From contig NZ_CP085442.1 in assembly GCF_023824195.1 (NCBI RefSeq), forward strand, positions 4,316,001 through 4,380,000: a stretch of 64,000 bases of DNA. The letters run 5' to 3'. The DNA is from Priestia megaterium. Its GTDB lineage: Bacteria > Bacillota > Bacilli > Bacillales > Bacillaceae_H. This document shows, one piece after another, positions 1-8,096 of the stretch; positions within the stretch are counted from its first letter, which is position 1, and each line of letters begins with the position of its first letter. Below the pieces are notes generated by a model. That model worked only from the letters and a program-made list of their open reading frames with translations. It was not told where the DNA came from and did not search any database. Made by a program: the position numbers and the translations under genes.

Positions 1-75
1 CTCTCCAGCTATTACTTCACAGTTTACAAAATGTTTCCTTGTTAAAATCTCTGTTACTGTTAAATATGATTTCAA
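1..75 (-). CDS. PucR-family transcriptional regulator, N-terminal fragment
   Basis: Only the first 25 codons lie in the window and the gene continues off the left edge. The visible peptide includes YLTVTEILTRKHF followed by CEVIAGE. This resembles the start of the PucR N-terminal domain, which typically reads LTV.(D/E)(I/L)L followed by a (A/C)EV(V/L)AGE motif. I take a TTG start because it sits 5 nt after an AGGGGCGGTG ribosome-binding site and no ATG or GTG is available in frame. PucR-type regulators often sit next to purine, pyrimidine or hydantoin catabolism genes, which fits the preT-preA-hydA operon to the right. Family assignment from so short a piece is tentative. Confidence 0.55.
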   Translation of the reverse strand, partial: MKSYLTVTEILTRKHFVNCEVIAGE

Positions 76-213
76 GTCAACACCGCCCCTAGCGAATTTC
101 ACATCATGTCTCCTGAATCATTAACGCGTATTTCGCATATGTGTAGAACAAAAGCTATATCTTCTTACATTATATTAAATATTTAGAAGAAATAAAATAT
201 TTAATGAAAGAAA

Positions 214-250
214 CGAAAAAAGCTGTAACGATAATGGATCGTTACAGCTT
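214..250 (-). terminator. Rho-independent terminator of the small minus-strand gene
   Basis: A 13-bp inverted repeat (AAGCTGTAACGAT and its complement) with a 5-base loop is followed on the minus strand by a T-rich tract. The stop codon of the upstream small gene lies inside the stem. Confidence 0.8.
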
Positions 251-433
251 CTGAGCTGTTTGCTGTAATTTATTAAAAAAACCGTGGCGTTTAACCGCTT
301 GTTCTTTAATTCGGTGAATTTCTTTTTTATAAAAACGCAAATCTTGTAGTGACACTGCATTTAACATTTCCATTTTTAATTTATCAATAATTTTTGTTTC
401 TTCTTGTGTCATACACTGCGTAGCTTGATCCAT
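242..433 (-). CDS. small hypothetical helical protein (63 aa)
   Basis: I do not recognise this protein. It is short, charged and predicted to be mostly helical, with alternating Lys/Glu and hydrophobic residues (for example KLKMEMLNAV and FYKKEIHRIKEQ) and no membrane segment or signal peptide. The ATG chosen is 8 nt downstream of AAAGGGTG. An in-frame GTG three codons upstream would overlap that ribosome-binding site. A strong terminator overlaps its stop codon, which supports a real monocistronic gene. It lies between the PucR-like regulator and the pyrimidine operon, but nothing ties its function to either. Confidence 0.55.
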   Translation of the reverse strand: MDQATQCMTQEETKIIDKLKMEMLNAVSLQDLRFYKKEIHRIKEQAVKRHGFFNKLQQTAQKL

Positions 434-442
434 CCGTGTCAC

Positions 443-679
443 ACCCTTTTCGTATTTAATAGATTTATTTTGAAAACGTTCTACTATAATATTTACTACA
501 ATTTACTAGATAACTAAACCTTTTCTCTTTCGATGTAAACGAAATGTAACAACTGTAATACAGTGAATGGATAATATCTAGTTATTTTGCTTCACATCCA
601 AAACGAAAAAAACAAAAAAACGGATCACTTTTGTCAGCCAATATGGTAAAAAACTTATAGGTATTAGTAAACAAATAAA
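443..679. other. gene-free stretch, AT-rich
   Basis: This stretch lies upstream of the small 63-aa gene and presumably holds its promoter. I see no convincing ORF with a ribosome-binding site, no RNA-gene fold and no strong promoter match. A dispersed repeat begins at its right edge. Confidence 0.5.
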
Positions 680-823
680 GAGATTGAGACATAATTAAAT
701 TACTCCAATCAACAGCTAGAAGCACCTACATACATGAAACCTACGTTCACCCTACCAATAAAAAAATCCGAACGATTCATCGTTCGGATCTTCCTTCAGC
801 TAAAATAATTTTGTCCCAGCCTC
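680..823 (-). repeat. dispersed repeat with built-in terminator, copy 1
   Basis: About 140 bp shared with a second copy near 19.0-19.1 kb. Both contain ACATAATTAA, then CCTACGTT(C/T)ACC, an ATCCGAACGA hairpin arm, GGATCTTCCT(T/G)CAGCTAAAAT and a CCAGCCTC end. The ends form imperfect inverted repeats (GAGGCTGGGACAAAA on one side, a degenerate GAGATTGAGACATAA on the other). The central hairpin (10-bp stem, TTCA loop) is followed on the minus strand by seven Ts. It therefore works as a terminator for the gene that ends 6 bp away. No ORF is present, so it resembles a non-coding MITE-like element. Confidence 0.75.
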
Positions 824-828
824 CGTTT

Positions 829-1041
829 TTATACTTGTTGGATCAGTACGGATGAAAAATATTTTCTAGCATCCGCCGTCAATATATGAAGCGTTTCTTG
901 TTCGGTTTGGTTATTTTCGGTGCGTTCAAACGTCACAAATGCCCCGCTTAGATTCTCTGTTACGGCCGTTATTTTGAATCCTTTTTGCAGCAAAAAATCA
1001 ATCTTTTCTCGCTCTGCCATATATTCATGGTAACTTGACAT
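829..1041 (-). CDS. small hypothetical protein (70 aa), last gene of the pyrimidine operon
   Basis: I do not recognise this protein. It starts at an ATG preceded by a purine-rich GGGGGCAGGGAA and lies only 33 bp downstream of hydA on the same strand, so it is probably cotranscribed. The sequence is soluble, with an acidic N-terminal helix (EYMAEREKIDFLLQKGFK), a beta-rich middle containing GAFVTFER, and a helix-like end with TADARKYFSSVL. There are no cysteines, metal motifs or membrane segments. The dispersed repeat just after its stop supplies the terminator. A role in pyrimidine breakdown is suggested by position only. Confidence 0.6.
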   Translation of the reverse strand: MSSYHEYMAEREKIDFLLQKGFKITAVTENLSGAFVTFERTENNQTEQETLHILTADARKYFSSVLIQQV

Positions 1042-1074
1042 TTCCCTGCCCCCGATCTATTTCTTCATCTGTTT

Positions 1075-2493
1075 TTATAACATTAATTTTTCAGCTTCGT
1101 TAGCCGTGTTTAACTCATTAAACTTTGCTCTTTTTGTAAATTGTCCGTAGCCTTTTTGACCAACAAACTGCTTATTTTTTACGACAAATTCCCCGCGGCA
1201 AAGCACTGAAACCGGCTCACCTGTGACTTTCATTCCCTCAAATGCGCTATAATCGACTGCCATATGATGCGTGTTTGCTGAAATCGTACGTTCAACAGAA
1301 GGGTCAAATATAAGCAGATCTGCGTCTGCGCCAACCGCTATTGTTCCTTTTTTCGGGTACAGTCCGAACAGCTTAGCAATTTTTGTTGATGTTATATCAA
1401 CAAACTGATTTATATTAATTCGTTTCTTCACTACTCCTTCTGAAAATAAAATACTCATGCGATCCTCGATAATAGGGCCTCCGTTTGGAATCTTCGTAAA
1501 ATCTCCTTTTCCCAGATCTTTTTGACCGTTAAAATCAAACGAACACTGATCTGATCCAATCGTTTGCAAGTCGCCATTACGCAGAGCATTCCACAAAACA
1601 TCTTGGTTCCATTTTTCACGTAAAGGCGGCGACCATACGTATTTTGCTCCTTCAAAATTCGGTTTCTCTAAATAGGTTTGGTCAAGCGTCAAATACTGCG
1701 GACACGTTTCGCCCCAGATATTTACGCCTTTTTCCCTTGCTTCAGCAATCTTTTTAACCGCTTCAGCGCACGACACGTGAACAACATAGAGCTGTGAGTC
1801 AGCCAGCTCCGTTAGCACCGCGGCTCTTCCCGTAGCTTCTCCTTCTATTTCTGGAGGACGAGTCAGTGCATGATAGATAGGATCGGTTTGTCCTTGTTCT
1901 AGTGCTTTTGCCGTTAAATACTCAATAACATCTCCATTTTCAGCATGTACCATCACAAGCGCCCCTAGTTTTTTAGCTTGCACTAGCGTTTGATAAAGGG
2001 TAGCATCGTCTGCTTGAAAAACATTTTTATAGGCCATGAATACTTTAAAAGAAGTAATTCCTTCTTTTTCAATAATCGTAGGAAGTTCATTTAATACATC
2101 TTCCGTGATTTCTCCAATCATTAGATGAAAGCTATAATCGATAGCCGCTTTTCCTTTTGATTTTTCATGCCATGTGCCGATCGCTTTTTGCAGCGGTTCG
2201 CCTTTATTGGTTAAGCAAAAATCAATAACAGTTGTCGTACCTCCAAAAGCTGCTGCTCTTGTACCTGTTTCAAAGTCATCTTTTGTAACGGTGCCCCCAA
2301 ACGGCATATCTAAATGAGTATGAGGATCGATGCCTCCTGGAAATACATAGTTGCCTTTTGCATCAATCACTTCACAGCCCTGCTCTTCAAATGCCGAGCC
2401 AATTGCCGAAATAACTCCATTTTCAATTAAAATATCGGCTTTATACGTATCTGTTGCTGTGACTACCACACCATTTTTAACGATTTTTTTCAT
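1075..2493 (-). CDS. hydA: dihydropyrimidinase / D-hydantoinase
   Basis: This cyclic amidohydrolase opens the ring of dihydrouracil or dihydrothymine (and hydantoins) to N-carbamoyl-beta-amino acids, the second step of reductive pyrimidine degradation. At 472 aa it has the normal family length. Near residue 57 is the metal-binding motif GGIDPHTHLDMPFGG. Near residue 148 is SFKVFMAYK, whose lysine is the expected carbamylated bridge between the two zinc ions. Later metal-ligand regions include VMVHAENGD, VVHVSCAEA and TIGSDQC. It follows preA by about 20 bp with an AAAGGGGATGAGG ribosome-binding site, in an operon with preT and preA. Substrate preference within the hydantoinase family cannot be read from sequence, but the context favours dihydropyrimidines. 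Confidence 0.92.
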   Translation of the reverse strand: MKKIVKNGVVVTATDTYKADILIENGVISAIGSAFEEQGCEVIDAKGNYVFPGGIDPHTHLDMPFGGTVTKDDFETGTRAAAFGGTTTVIDFCLTNKGEPLQKAIGTWHEKSKGKAAIDYSFHLMIGEITEDVLNELPTIIEKEGITSFKVFMAYKNVFQADDATLYQTLVQAKKLGALVMVHAENGDVIEYLTAKALEQGQTDPIYHALTRPPEIEGEATGRAAVLTELADSQLYVVHVSCAEAVKKIAEAREKGVNIWGETCPQYLTLDQTYLEKPNFEGAKYVWSPPLREKWNQDVLWNALRNGDLQTIGSDQCSFDFNGQKDLGKGDFTKIPNGGPIIEDRMSILFSEGVVKKRININQFVDITSTKIAKLFGLYPKKGTIAVGADADLLIFDPSVERTISANTHHMAVDYSAFEGMKVTGEPVSVLCRGEFVVKNKQFVGQKGYGQFTKRAKFNELNTANEAEKLML

Positions 2494-2512
2494 TTCCTCA
2501 TCCCCTTTGTAT

Positions 2513-3793
2513 TTATACGTCTAATCGCTGTGCAGCCGTCGCTTGTAAAGCAGCTTGGCGTTCATTCCACGTCATTGGAGGCTGTTCATTTGGTAATTCA
2601 ACCATGGATATCGCCCCGTCCACCGGACATACAATCGAACATAAATTACAGCCTACACAATCTTCTTCTCTTACTTTTAAATAAGATTTCCCTGAAGGAT
2701 CTTTCAGCATATCAATACATTGATGAGAAGTATCTTCACAAGAAATATGACACTTATTGCAGTTAATACACGTATCCGGGTCGATGCGAGCCACTACTTT
2801 ATAATTGAGATCTAAGTTGCCCCAATCGGAATATTTTGAAACCGCTTTTCCTACAATGTCACTTACTTTTTCGATTCCTCTTTCATCCAAATAATAATTG
2901 AGACCTTGAATCATATCCTCTACAATGCGGAACCCGTGATGCATAGCAGCTGTACATACTTGCACACCTGTAGCACCCATGAGCATAAATTCGACGGCTT
3001 CCTGCCAGTTCGAAACGCCTCCCATACCTGATATTGGAACGTTAATAAACGGACTTCTTGCACATTCAGCGACCATGTTTAATGCAATCGGCTTAACAGC
3101 TGGGCCGCAATAACCTCCGTGAGCGCCTTTTCCTGCTACGTGTGGAATCGTATTCCATGAATGAATGTCTACTCCTGCTAAACTATTAATAGTGTTAATC
3201 ATACTCACAGCGTCAGCACCGCCTCGAACCGCTGCTTCTGCTGTAACAGTGATATCTGTGATATTTGGGGTTAATTTAACAATGACCGGCGTTTGGGCAA
3301 CTTCTTTAGCCCAATACGTTTGTTTTTCAACCAAATCAGGGACTTGCCCAGAGGCAGCACCCATCCCTCGTTCTGCCATTCCATGCGGACAGCCAAAGTT
3401 CAGCTCTAATCCATCCACTCCTACGTCTTCTACTTTTTTGACAATCTCATGCCATTTTTCTTGCTGAGGCTCTACCATAAGAGAGGCAATAATTGCGTGG
3501 TTAGGAAACTTCTTTTTCGTTTCATAGATTTCCTTCAAATTAACTTCAAGCGGACGATCGGTGATTAACTCAATATTATTAAAGCCGGCTACGCGCTGAC
3601 CGTTGAAGCCAACGGCAGCAAATCGAGAGGAAACATTTAAAATCGGATCACCAAGCGTTTTCCAAACTGCGCCTCCCCATCCTGCTTCAAATGCACGCTG
3701 CACTTGATAACCTGAATTGGTTGGCGGTGCGGATGCCAGCCAAAACGGATTTGGTGATTGAATACCTGCTAAATTTGTTGTTAAATCTGCCAT
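2513..3793 (-). CDS. preA: NAD-dependent dihydropyrimidine dehydrogenase, catalytic subunit PreA
   Basis: This subunit reduces uracil and thymine to the 5,6-dihydro forms with electrons passed from PreT. The N-terminal ~310 residues form an FMN-binding dihydroorotate-dehydrogenase-like barrel, with NFGCPHGMAERGMGAASGQ carrying the conserved active-site cysteine region and ISGMGGVSNW contacting FMN phosphate. The C-terminus carries two [4Fe-4S] motifs, CINCNKCHISC and CVGCNLCSIVCP. The length of 426 aa matches bacterial PreA. An AGGAGGAG ribosome-binding site precedes the ATG, and only about 20 bp separate it from preT upstream, so the two subunits are surely coexpressed. The fused ferredoxin domain distinguishes it from ordinary PyrD. 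Confidence 0.93.
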   Translation of the reverse strand: MADLTTNLAGIQSPNPFWLASAPPTNSGYQVQRAFEAGWGGAVWKTLGDPILNVSSRFAAVGFNGQRVAGFNNIELITDRPLEVNLKEIYETKKKFPNHAIIASLMVEPQQEKWHEIVKKVEDVGVDGLELNFGCPHGMAERGMGAASGQVPDLVEKQTYWAKEVAQTPVIVKLTPNITDITVTAEAAVRGGADAVSMINTINSLAGVDIHSWNTIPHVAGKGAHGGYCGPAVKPIALNMVAECARSPFINVPISGMGGVSNWQEAVEFMLMGATGVQVCTAAMHHGFRIVEDMIQGLNYYLDERGIEKVSDIVGKAVSKYSDWGNLDLNYKVVARIDPDTCINCNKCHISCEDTSHQCIDMLKDPSGKSYLKVREEDCVGCNLCSIVCPVDGAISMVELPNEQPPMTWNERQAALQATAAQRLDV

Positions 3794-3814
3794 AGATTTC
3801 TCCTCCTCCTGATT

Positions 3815-5176
3815 TTAAGCTGTTTCCATTGTTTCTTTTGTTAACTGCATATGAATATTTAACGCCGTTTGTTTTCCTTGCTGAGCAGCGGTCACAACCA
3901 TTGCTTCTCCTTGCCCTTTACCAAAAATAACGTCTCCGCAAGCAAATACTTTTGGATTTGATGTTTGAAACGTCTCTTGATTAATTAAGACAACTCCGTC
4001 TTCATGATGCAGCTGGAATTGTTGAATCAAAGACAGGTACCGTTCTTGACCAATTGCTTTAACAACAGCATCGACTGGAATGGTAAACGTTGAACCTTCA
4101 ACAGGAACAGGCTTCCTGCGGCCGTCTGCATCTGGATCTGTTAACGTCATTTTTACACATTCAATCCCGCTCACCTTACCATTTTCATCTCCAATAATTC
4201 GTATAGGAGCTGTTAACCAGCGGAATTCAACACCATCTTGTTTTGCAAATTCAAATTCAAAATCATAAGCCGTCATTTCTTCTCGTGTACGACGGTATAA
4301 AATTTGAACGTTTTCAGCCCCCAAGCGCACGGAACACGTAGCACCATCAATCGCAGTATTTCCCGCACCAATGACGGCAACACGCTTACCCACAAATTCT
4401 GTTGATAACGCTTCTGACTTCGTTTTTTTCACAAAATCAATCGCATCATACACACCGTCTAGCTCTTCACCTTCAACATGTAGAGAAGGCACCTTACTCA
4501 TACCAATAGCTAATACAACCGCATCATACGACTGCAGCAATTCGCTTGGAAGAATATCTTCTCCAATTCTTACGTTTGTTTTAATTTTTACATCTAAGCT
4601 TTTTACTTGTTCAACTTCCCAGAATGAAATCGCTTGAGGAAGACGAAACGACACGATTCCATATGTATTTAACCCTCCTGCTTGTTTTTCCGCTTCAAAA
4701 ATGGTTACGTCATACCCAAATCGCGCCAGTTCTCTTGCTGCAGAGAGACCAGCCGGACCTCCACCAACAATTGCTACCTTTTTGCCGTTTGCTTTTCCTT
4801 TCTCAAACAGCACCTGTTCATTTTGAATAGCCCAATCCGTTGCGTAGCGCTGCAAATCTCCAATCATAATTGGTTTGGTTGAATGGTTAAGCACACACGC
4901 TCCTTCACATAGTTCATCGGTTGGACAAACTCTCGAACAGCTTGCTCCTACGGGATTAGAAGACATAATCGTTTCGGCAGACCCCTTTAAATTGCCCGAT
5001 GCAATTTTTTTAATAAACGTCGGGATGTCAATTCCTGTAGGGCATGCCTGAATACAGGGTGCATCATAACAGTACAAACATCGATTAGATTCTTCGACTG
5101 CTTCTCTATTTGACAACCCTTTTTCTACTTCATTAAAGTTTTGAATGATGGACTGCAAACTTTCCGGTGATCGCAT
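3815..5176 (-). CDS. preT: NAD-dependent dihydropyrimidine dehydrogenase, electron-input subunit PreT
   Basis: This NADH-oxidising flavo-iron-sulfur subunit feeds electrons to PreA and is related to the glutamate synthase small subunit. N-terminal cysteine motifs (CLYCYDAPCIQACP, then CSRVCPTDELCEGAC) bind Fe-S clusters. They are followed by a FAD-binding GGGPAGLSAAREL motif and a second, NAD(P)-binding GAGNTAID motif. The frame stays open 47 codons further upstream. The start at MRSPESL is preferred because GGGAGG lies at proper spacing before it, giving 453 aa, and the upstream extension would read through the promoter. It is the first gene of the preT-preA-hydA operon. Confidence 0.9.
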   Translation of the reverse strand: MRSPESLQSIIQNFNEVEKGLSNREAVEESNRCLYCYDAPCIQACPTGIDIPTFIKKIASGNLKGSAETIMSSNPVGASCSRVCPTDELCEGACVLNHSTKPIMIGDLQRYATDWAIQNEQVLFEKGKANGKKVAIVGGGPAGLSAARELARFGYDVTIFEAEKQAGGLNTYGIVSFRLPQAISFWEVEQVKSLDVKIKTNVRIGEDILPSELLQSYDAVVLAIGMSKVPSLHVEGEELDGVYDAIDFVKKTKSEALSTEFVGKRVAVIGAGNTAIDGATCSVRLGAENVQILYRRTREEMTAYDFEFEFAKQDGVEFRWLTAPIRIIGDENGKVSGIECVKMTLTDPDADGRRKPVPVEGSTFTIPVDAVVKAIGQERYLSLIQQFQLHHEDGVVLINQETFQTSNPKVFACGDVIFGKGQGEAMVVTAAQQGKQTALNIHMQLTKETMETA

Positions 5177-5217
5177 TGCATCAACCTCCCAAGGATATCT
5201 GTTGATAAAAATCAGAT

Positions 5218-5231
5218 TGAAAGCGCTTACA
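5218..5231 (-). promoter_or_regulatory. cre site (CcpA operator) at the preT promoter
   Basis: TGAAAGCGCTTACA matches the catabolite-responsive-element consensus TGWAANCGNTNWCA at every position. It overlaps the -10 box of the proposed preT promoter, a location that normally gives carbon catabolite repression. This suggests pyrimidine degradation is shut down when preferred sugars are present. Confidence 0.75.
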
Positions 5232-5256
5232 TATTTTTTATATACGTTATTTTCAA
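5228..5256 (-). promoter_or_regulatory. probable sigma-A promoter of preT-preA-hydA
   Basis: TTGAAA, 17-bp spacer, TATGTA on the minus strand, about 50 bp before the preT start codon. The match is moderate, but the overlap with a perfect cre site raises its credibility. Confidence 0.5.
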
Positions 5257-5361
5257 CTTCTACTTTGGTAAAATGTATTACTAACTTTATTGTACAAAAC
5301 GACCGTCTTTTCTTCATTATACATTATGTTAAAAAATTCAGACTATTTACTATTCACTATG

Positions 5362-5394
5362 TAAAAAGCCTTGCTTTTATATAAAAGCAAGGCT
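5362..5394 (-). terminator. terminator downstream of the M20 peptidase gene
   Basis: A 14-bp perfect inverted repeat (AGCCTTGCTTTTAT and complement) is followed on the minus strand by a short T run. It separates the peptidase gene from the preT promoter region. Confidence 0.75.
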
Positions 5395-5401
5395 GCAACT
5401 A

Positions 5402-6520
5402 TTATTTTGCTACTTCTTTAATAATCGACACTACTAGTTCAGATGTCTTCACCAGTTCTTCTACCGGAATTTTTTCATTTGTTGTATGAATGTCTTCATA
5501 ACCAACTGCTAAATTTACTGTTGGGATATCAAAGCCTGCGATTACATTTGCATCGCTTCCGCCTCCGCTTTGAAGCAAGCGTGAAGGACGATCGATATTA
5601 GCCACCGCTTTTTTAGCAACTTCGACAACATGATCTCCATCGCCAAATTTAAAGCCTGGATACATCACTTTAATATCAACTTCTGCACGGCCGCCCATTT
5701 CTTGTGCAGCTGTTTCAAACGCTTCTTTCATTTTCGCTACTTGTGCTTCCATTTTTTCTGGAATTAATGAACGAGCTTCTGCTAAAATATCGACGCGGTC
5801 ACACACGATATTCGTTTGCGTTCCACCTTCAAAGCGTCCAATATTCGCTGTAGTCTCTTCATCAATACGTCCAAGCGGCATTTTAGAAATGGCTCTTGAA
5901 GCAATCGTAATAGCAGAAACGCCTCGTTCAGGAGCTACACCTGCATGAGCTGTTTTTCCATAAATTGTTGCATTTACTTTTGCTTGCGTCGGCGCAGCAA
6001 CGATAATGTCTCCCACTTTGCCATCGCTATCTAAAGCATAGCCGAATTTTGCCGTTACGAGACTAGAATCAAGAGCTTTAGCGCCCACTAAGCCAGATTC
6101 TTCTCCTACTGTAATAATAAATTCAATTTTGCCGTGCGCAATGTTTTCTTCTTTTAATACGGTGATTGCTTCTAGCATTGCTGCTAAGCCTGCTTTATCA
6201 TCCGCTCCAAGAATTGTCGTGCCGTCACTTTTAATATAGCCATCTTCAATAGATGGTTTAATACCGTTTCCAGGTACGACTGTATCCATATGAGAAGTAA
6301 AGTAGATTGTATCTACGCCTTCTTTTGTAGCTGGCAGTGTGCAGATTAAGTTGTTGGCTCCGTGGCCCGTTTTTTCTTTGGCATCATCTTCTACTACTTC
6401 GACGCCTAATGCAGTAAATTTTTCTTTTAGTACAACAGCAATTTTTTCCTCATGCTTTGTTTCTGAGTCTACTTGTACTAATTCAATAAATAAATCAACG
6501 ATTCGTTGTTCATTAATCAT
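5402..6520 (-). CDS. yqjE: M20 family tripeptidase-like metallopeptidase (YqjE/PepT-like)
   Basis: A zinc aminopeptidase of the M20 family, probably cytosolic and acting on short peptides. Metal and catalytic motifs are visible in order: TSHMDTVVPG (His ligand and Asp), TILGADDKAG (bridging Asp), TVGEESGLVGAKAL (catalytic Glu-Glu) and SGGGSDANV near the C-terminus. An inserted dimerisation domain follows the glutamates. The frame extends 30 codons upstream, but the ATG at MINEQRIVDL has a GGAGGG ribosome-binding site and gives 372 aa, the usual length. The gene is directly downstream of the carboxyltransferase gene, as in the B. subtilis yqjCDE cluster. True substrate is unknown. Confidence 0.85.
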   Translation of the reverse strand: MINEQRIVDLFIELVQVDSETKHEEKIAVVLKEKFTALGVEVVEDDAKEKTGHGANNLICTLPATKEGVDTIYFTSHMDTVVPGNGIKPSIEDGYIKSDGTTILGADDKAGLAAMLEAITVLKEENIAHGKIEFIITVGEESGLVGAKALDSSLVTAKFGYALDSDGKVGDIIVAAPTQAKVNATIYGKTAHAGVAPERGVSAITIASRAISKMPLGRIDEETTANIGRFEGGTQTNIVCDRVDILAEARSLIPEKMEAQVAKMKEAFETAAQEMGGRAEVDIKVMYPGFKFGDGDHVVEVAKKAVANIDRPSRLLQSGGGSDANVIAGFDIPTVNLAVGYEDIHTTNEKIPVEELVKTSELVVSIIKEVAK

Positions 6521-6545
6521 AATATGTAATCCCTCCAAAAATAAC

Positions 6546-8096
6546 CTACAATGGTATGTTACCATGTTTCTTTGCTGGACGCTCTTCCTTTTTATTGTGC
6601 AACATTTCAAGCGCTTGTATTAATTTTATTCGCGTTTCCCGAGGATCAATAACATCATCAACCATTCCAGCGCTTGCCGCTACGTAAGGATTAGCAAATT
6701 TCTCGCGATACTGTTCAATTTTTTCGTGTCTTGTTTCATCTGGGTTTTCGCTACCTCGAATGTCGTTTGCAAAGATAATATTTGCAGCACCTTGAGGACC
6801 CATAACAGCGATTTCTGCATTCGGCCACGAATACACAAGGTCCGCTCCAATCGATTTACTATTTAAAGCTACGTATGCACCTCCGTACGCCTTTCGCAAA
6901 ATCACCGTGATTTTCGGAACGGTAGCTTCGGAGTATGCATATAAAATTTTAGCACCATGACGTATAATTCCGCCATGTTCCTGCTTGATACCTGGGAAAA
7001 AACCTGTAACATCTTCAAATGTAATAAGTGGGATATTAAATGAATCGCAAAATCGAATAAACCTTGCTGCTTTATCTGAGGAGTTAATATCTAAACTGCC
7101 TGCCATTACTTTAGGCTGGTTACACACAAGTCCGACAACTTTTCCATCTATGCGGGCAAAACCAATGACAATATTTCTTGCAAAGTCTTTTTGCACTTCA
7201 AAAAATGAGTGCTCGTCCACTACTTGGTGAATGACTTGACGCACATCGTAAGGGCGCACGGCATCAAACGGGACAACGTCTAATAAATCCGGACGATAAT
7301 GATCACACTCTGCCTTTGAGGCTAAAGGAGGCTGCTCTTGGCTAGACTGAGGAAGATAGCTTAAGAGCGTTCGTACTTGTTCTAGCACCTCTTGTTCTGT
7401 TGCACCTCTAAAATGGGCATTACCGCTAATTTCGTTATGAACAGCTGCTCCTCCAAGATTTTCAGAGGAAATGCTTTCTCCCGTTACCGTTTCAATTACT
7501 TTTGGTCCTGTAATGAACATTTGACTTGTTTCTTCTACCATAAAAACAAAGTCCGTAATCGCCGGTGAGTACACGGCTCCGCCTGCACAAGGACCCATAA
7601 TAACAGATATTTGAGGCATGACACCCGAATAAATGGCATTTCGATAAAAAATATGACCGTATCCATCAAGAGACATGACGCCCTCTTGAATACGAGCCCC
7701 GCCTGAATCATTTAAGCCAATAAACGGCACGCCTGTTTTAGCCGCTAAGTCCATTACGTGCGCAATTTTTTTAGCATGCATTTCACCTAACGCGCCTCCG
7801 AATACTGTAAAATCTTGTGAAAACAAGTAGACTGAGCGACCGTTTATCTTGCCGTAACCTGTTACTACCCCGTCTCCTGGTCCTACTTGATTATTCATAC
7901 TGAAATCAGCACACCGATGTTCAATAAATGGATTTAATTCGACAAATGTATGGTCATCTAAAAGAATTTCAATTCGTTCGCGTGCCGTTAGTTTTCCTTT
8001 ATGGTGCTGTTTTTCAATTTTTTCGTCTCCACCGCCTAACTCGATCTTCCGGCGCTTATCGTACAATTCATTTAATTTATCATAAATGTCAACCAT
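6546..8096 (-). CDS. yqjD: acyl-CoA carboxyltransferase (propionyl-CoA carboxylase beta / MmdA-like)
   Basis: A carboxyltransferase subunit of 516 aa that moves CO2 between biotin and an acyl-CoA, most likely propionyl-CoA to give methylmalonyl-CoA. It shows the crotonase-like glycine-rich motifs of the family: GGALGEMHAKKI, DSGGARIQEGV, GPCAGGAVYSPA, then GFFPGIKQEHGGIIRHGAK and MGPQGAANI in the second half. It overlaps the methylmalonyl-CoA epimerase gene by 8 bp, so the two are translationally coupled. No biotin carboxylase or biotin carrier gene is adjacent. A partner must come from elsewhere, possibly the accB/accC pair about 36 kb away. A decarboxylase role (MmdA) cannot be excluded from sequence. 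Confidence 0.88.
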   Translation of the reverse strand: MVDIYDKLNELYDKRRKIELGGGDEKIEKQHHKGKLTARERIEILLDDHTFVELNPFIEHRCADFSMNNQVGPGDGVVTGYGKINGRSVYLFSQDFTVFGGALGEMHAKKIAHVMDLAAKTGVPFIGLNDSGGARIQEGVMSLDGYGHIFYRNAIYSGVMPQISVIMGPCAGGAVYSPAITDFVFMVEETSQMFITGPKVIETVTGESISSENLGGAAVHNEISGNAHFRGATEQEVLEQVRTLLSYLPQSSQEQPPLASKAECDHYRPDLLDVVPFDAVRPYDVRQVIHQVVDEHSFFEVQKDFARNIVIGFARIDGKVVGLVCNQPKVMAGSLDINSSDKAARFIRFCDSFNIPLITFEDVTGFFPGIKQEHGGIIRHGAKILYAYSEATVPKITVILRKAYGGAYVALNSKSIGADLVYSWPNAEIAVMGPQGAANIIFANDIRGSENPDETRHEKIEQYREKFANPYVAASAGMVDDVIDPRETRIKLIQALEMLHNKKEERPAKKHGNIPL

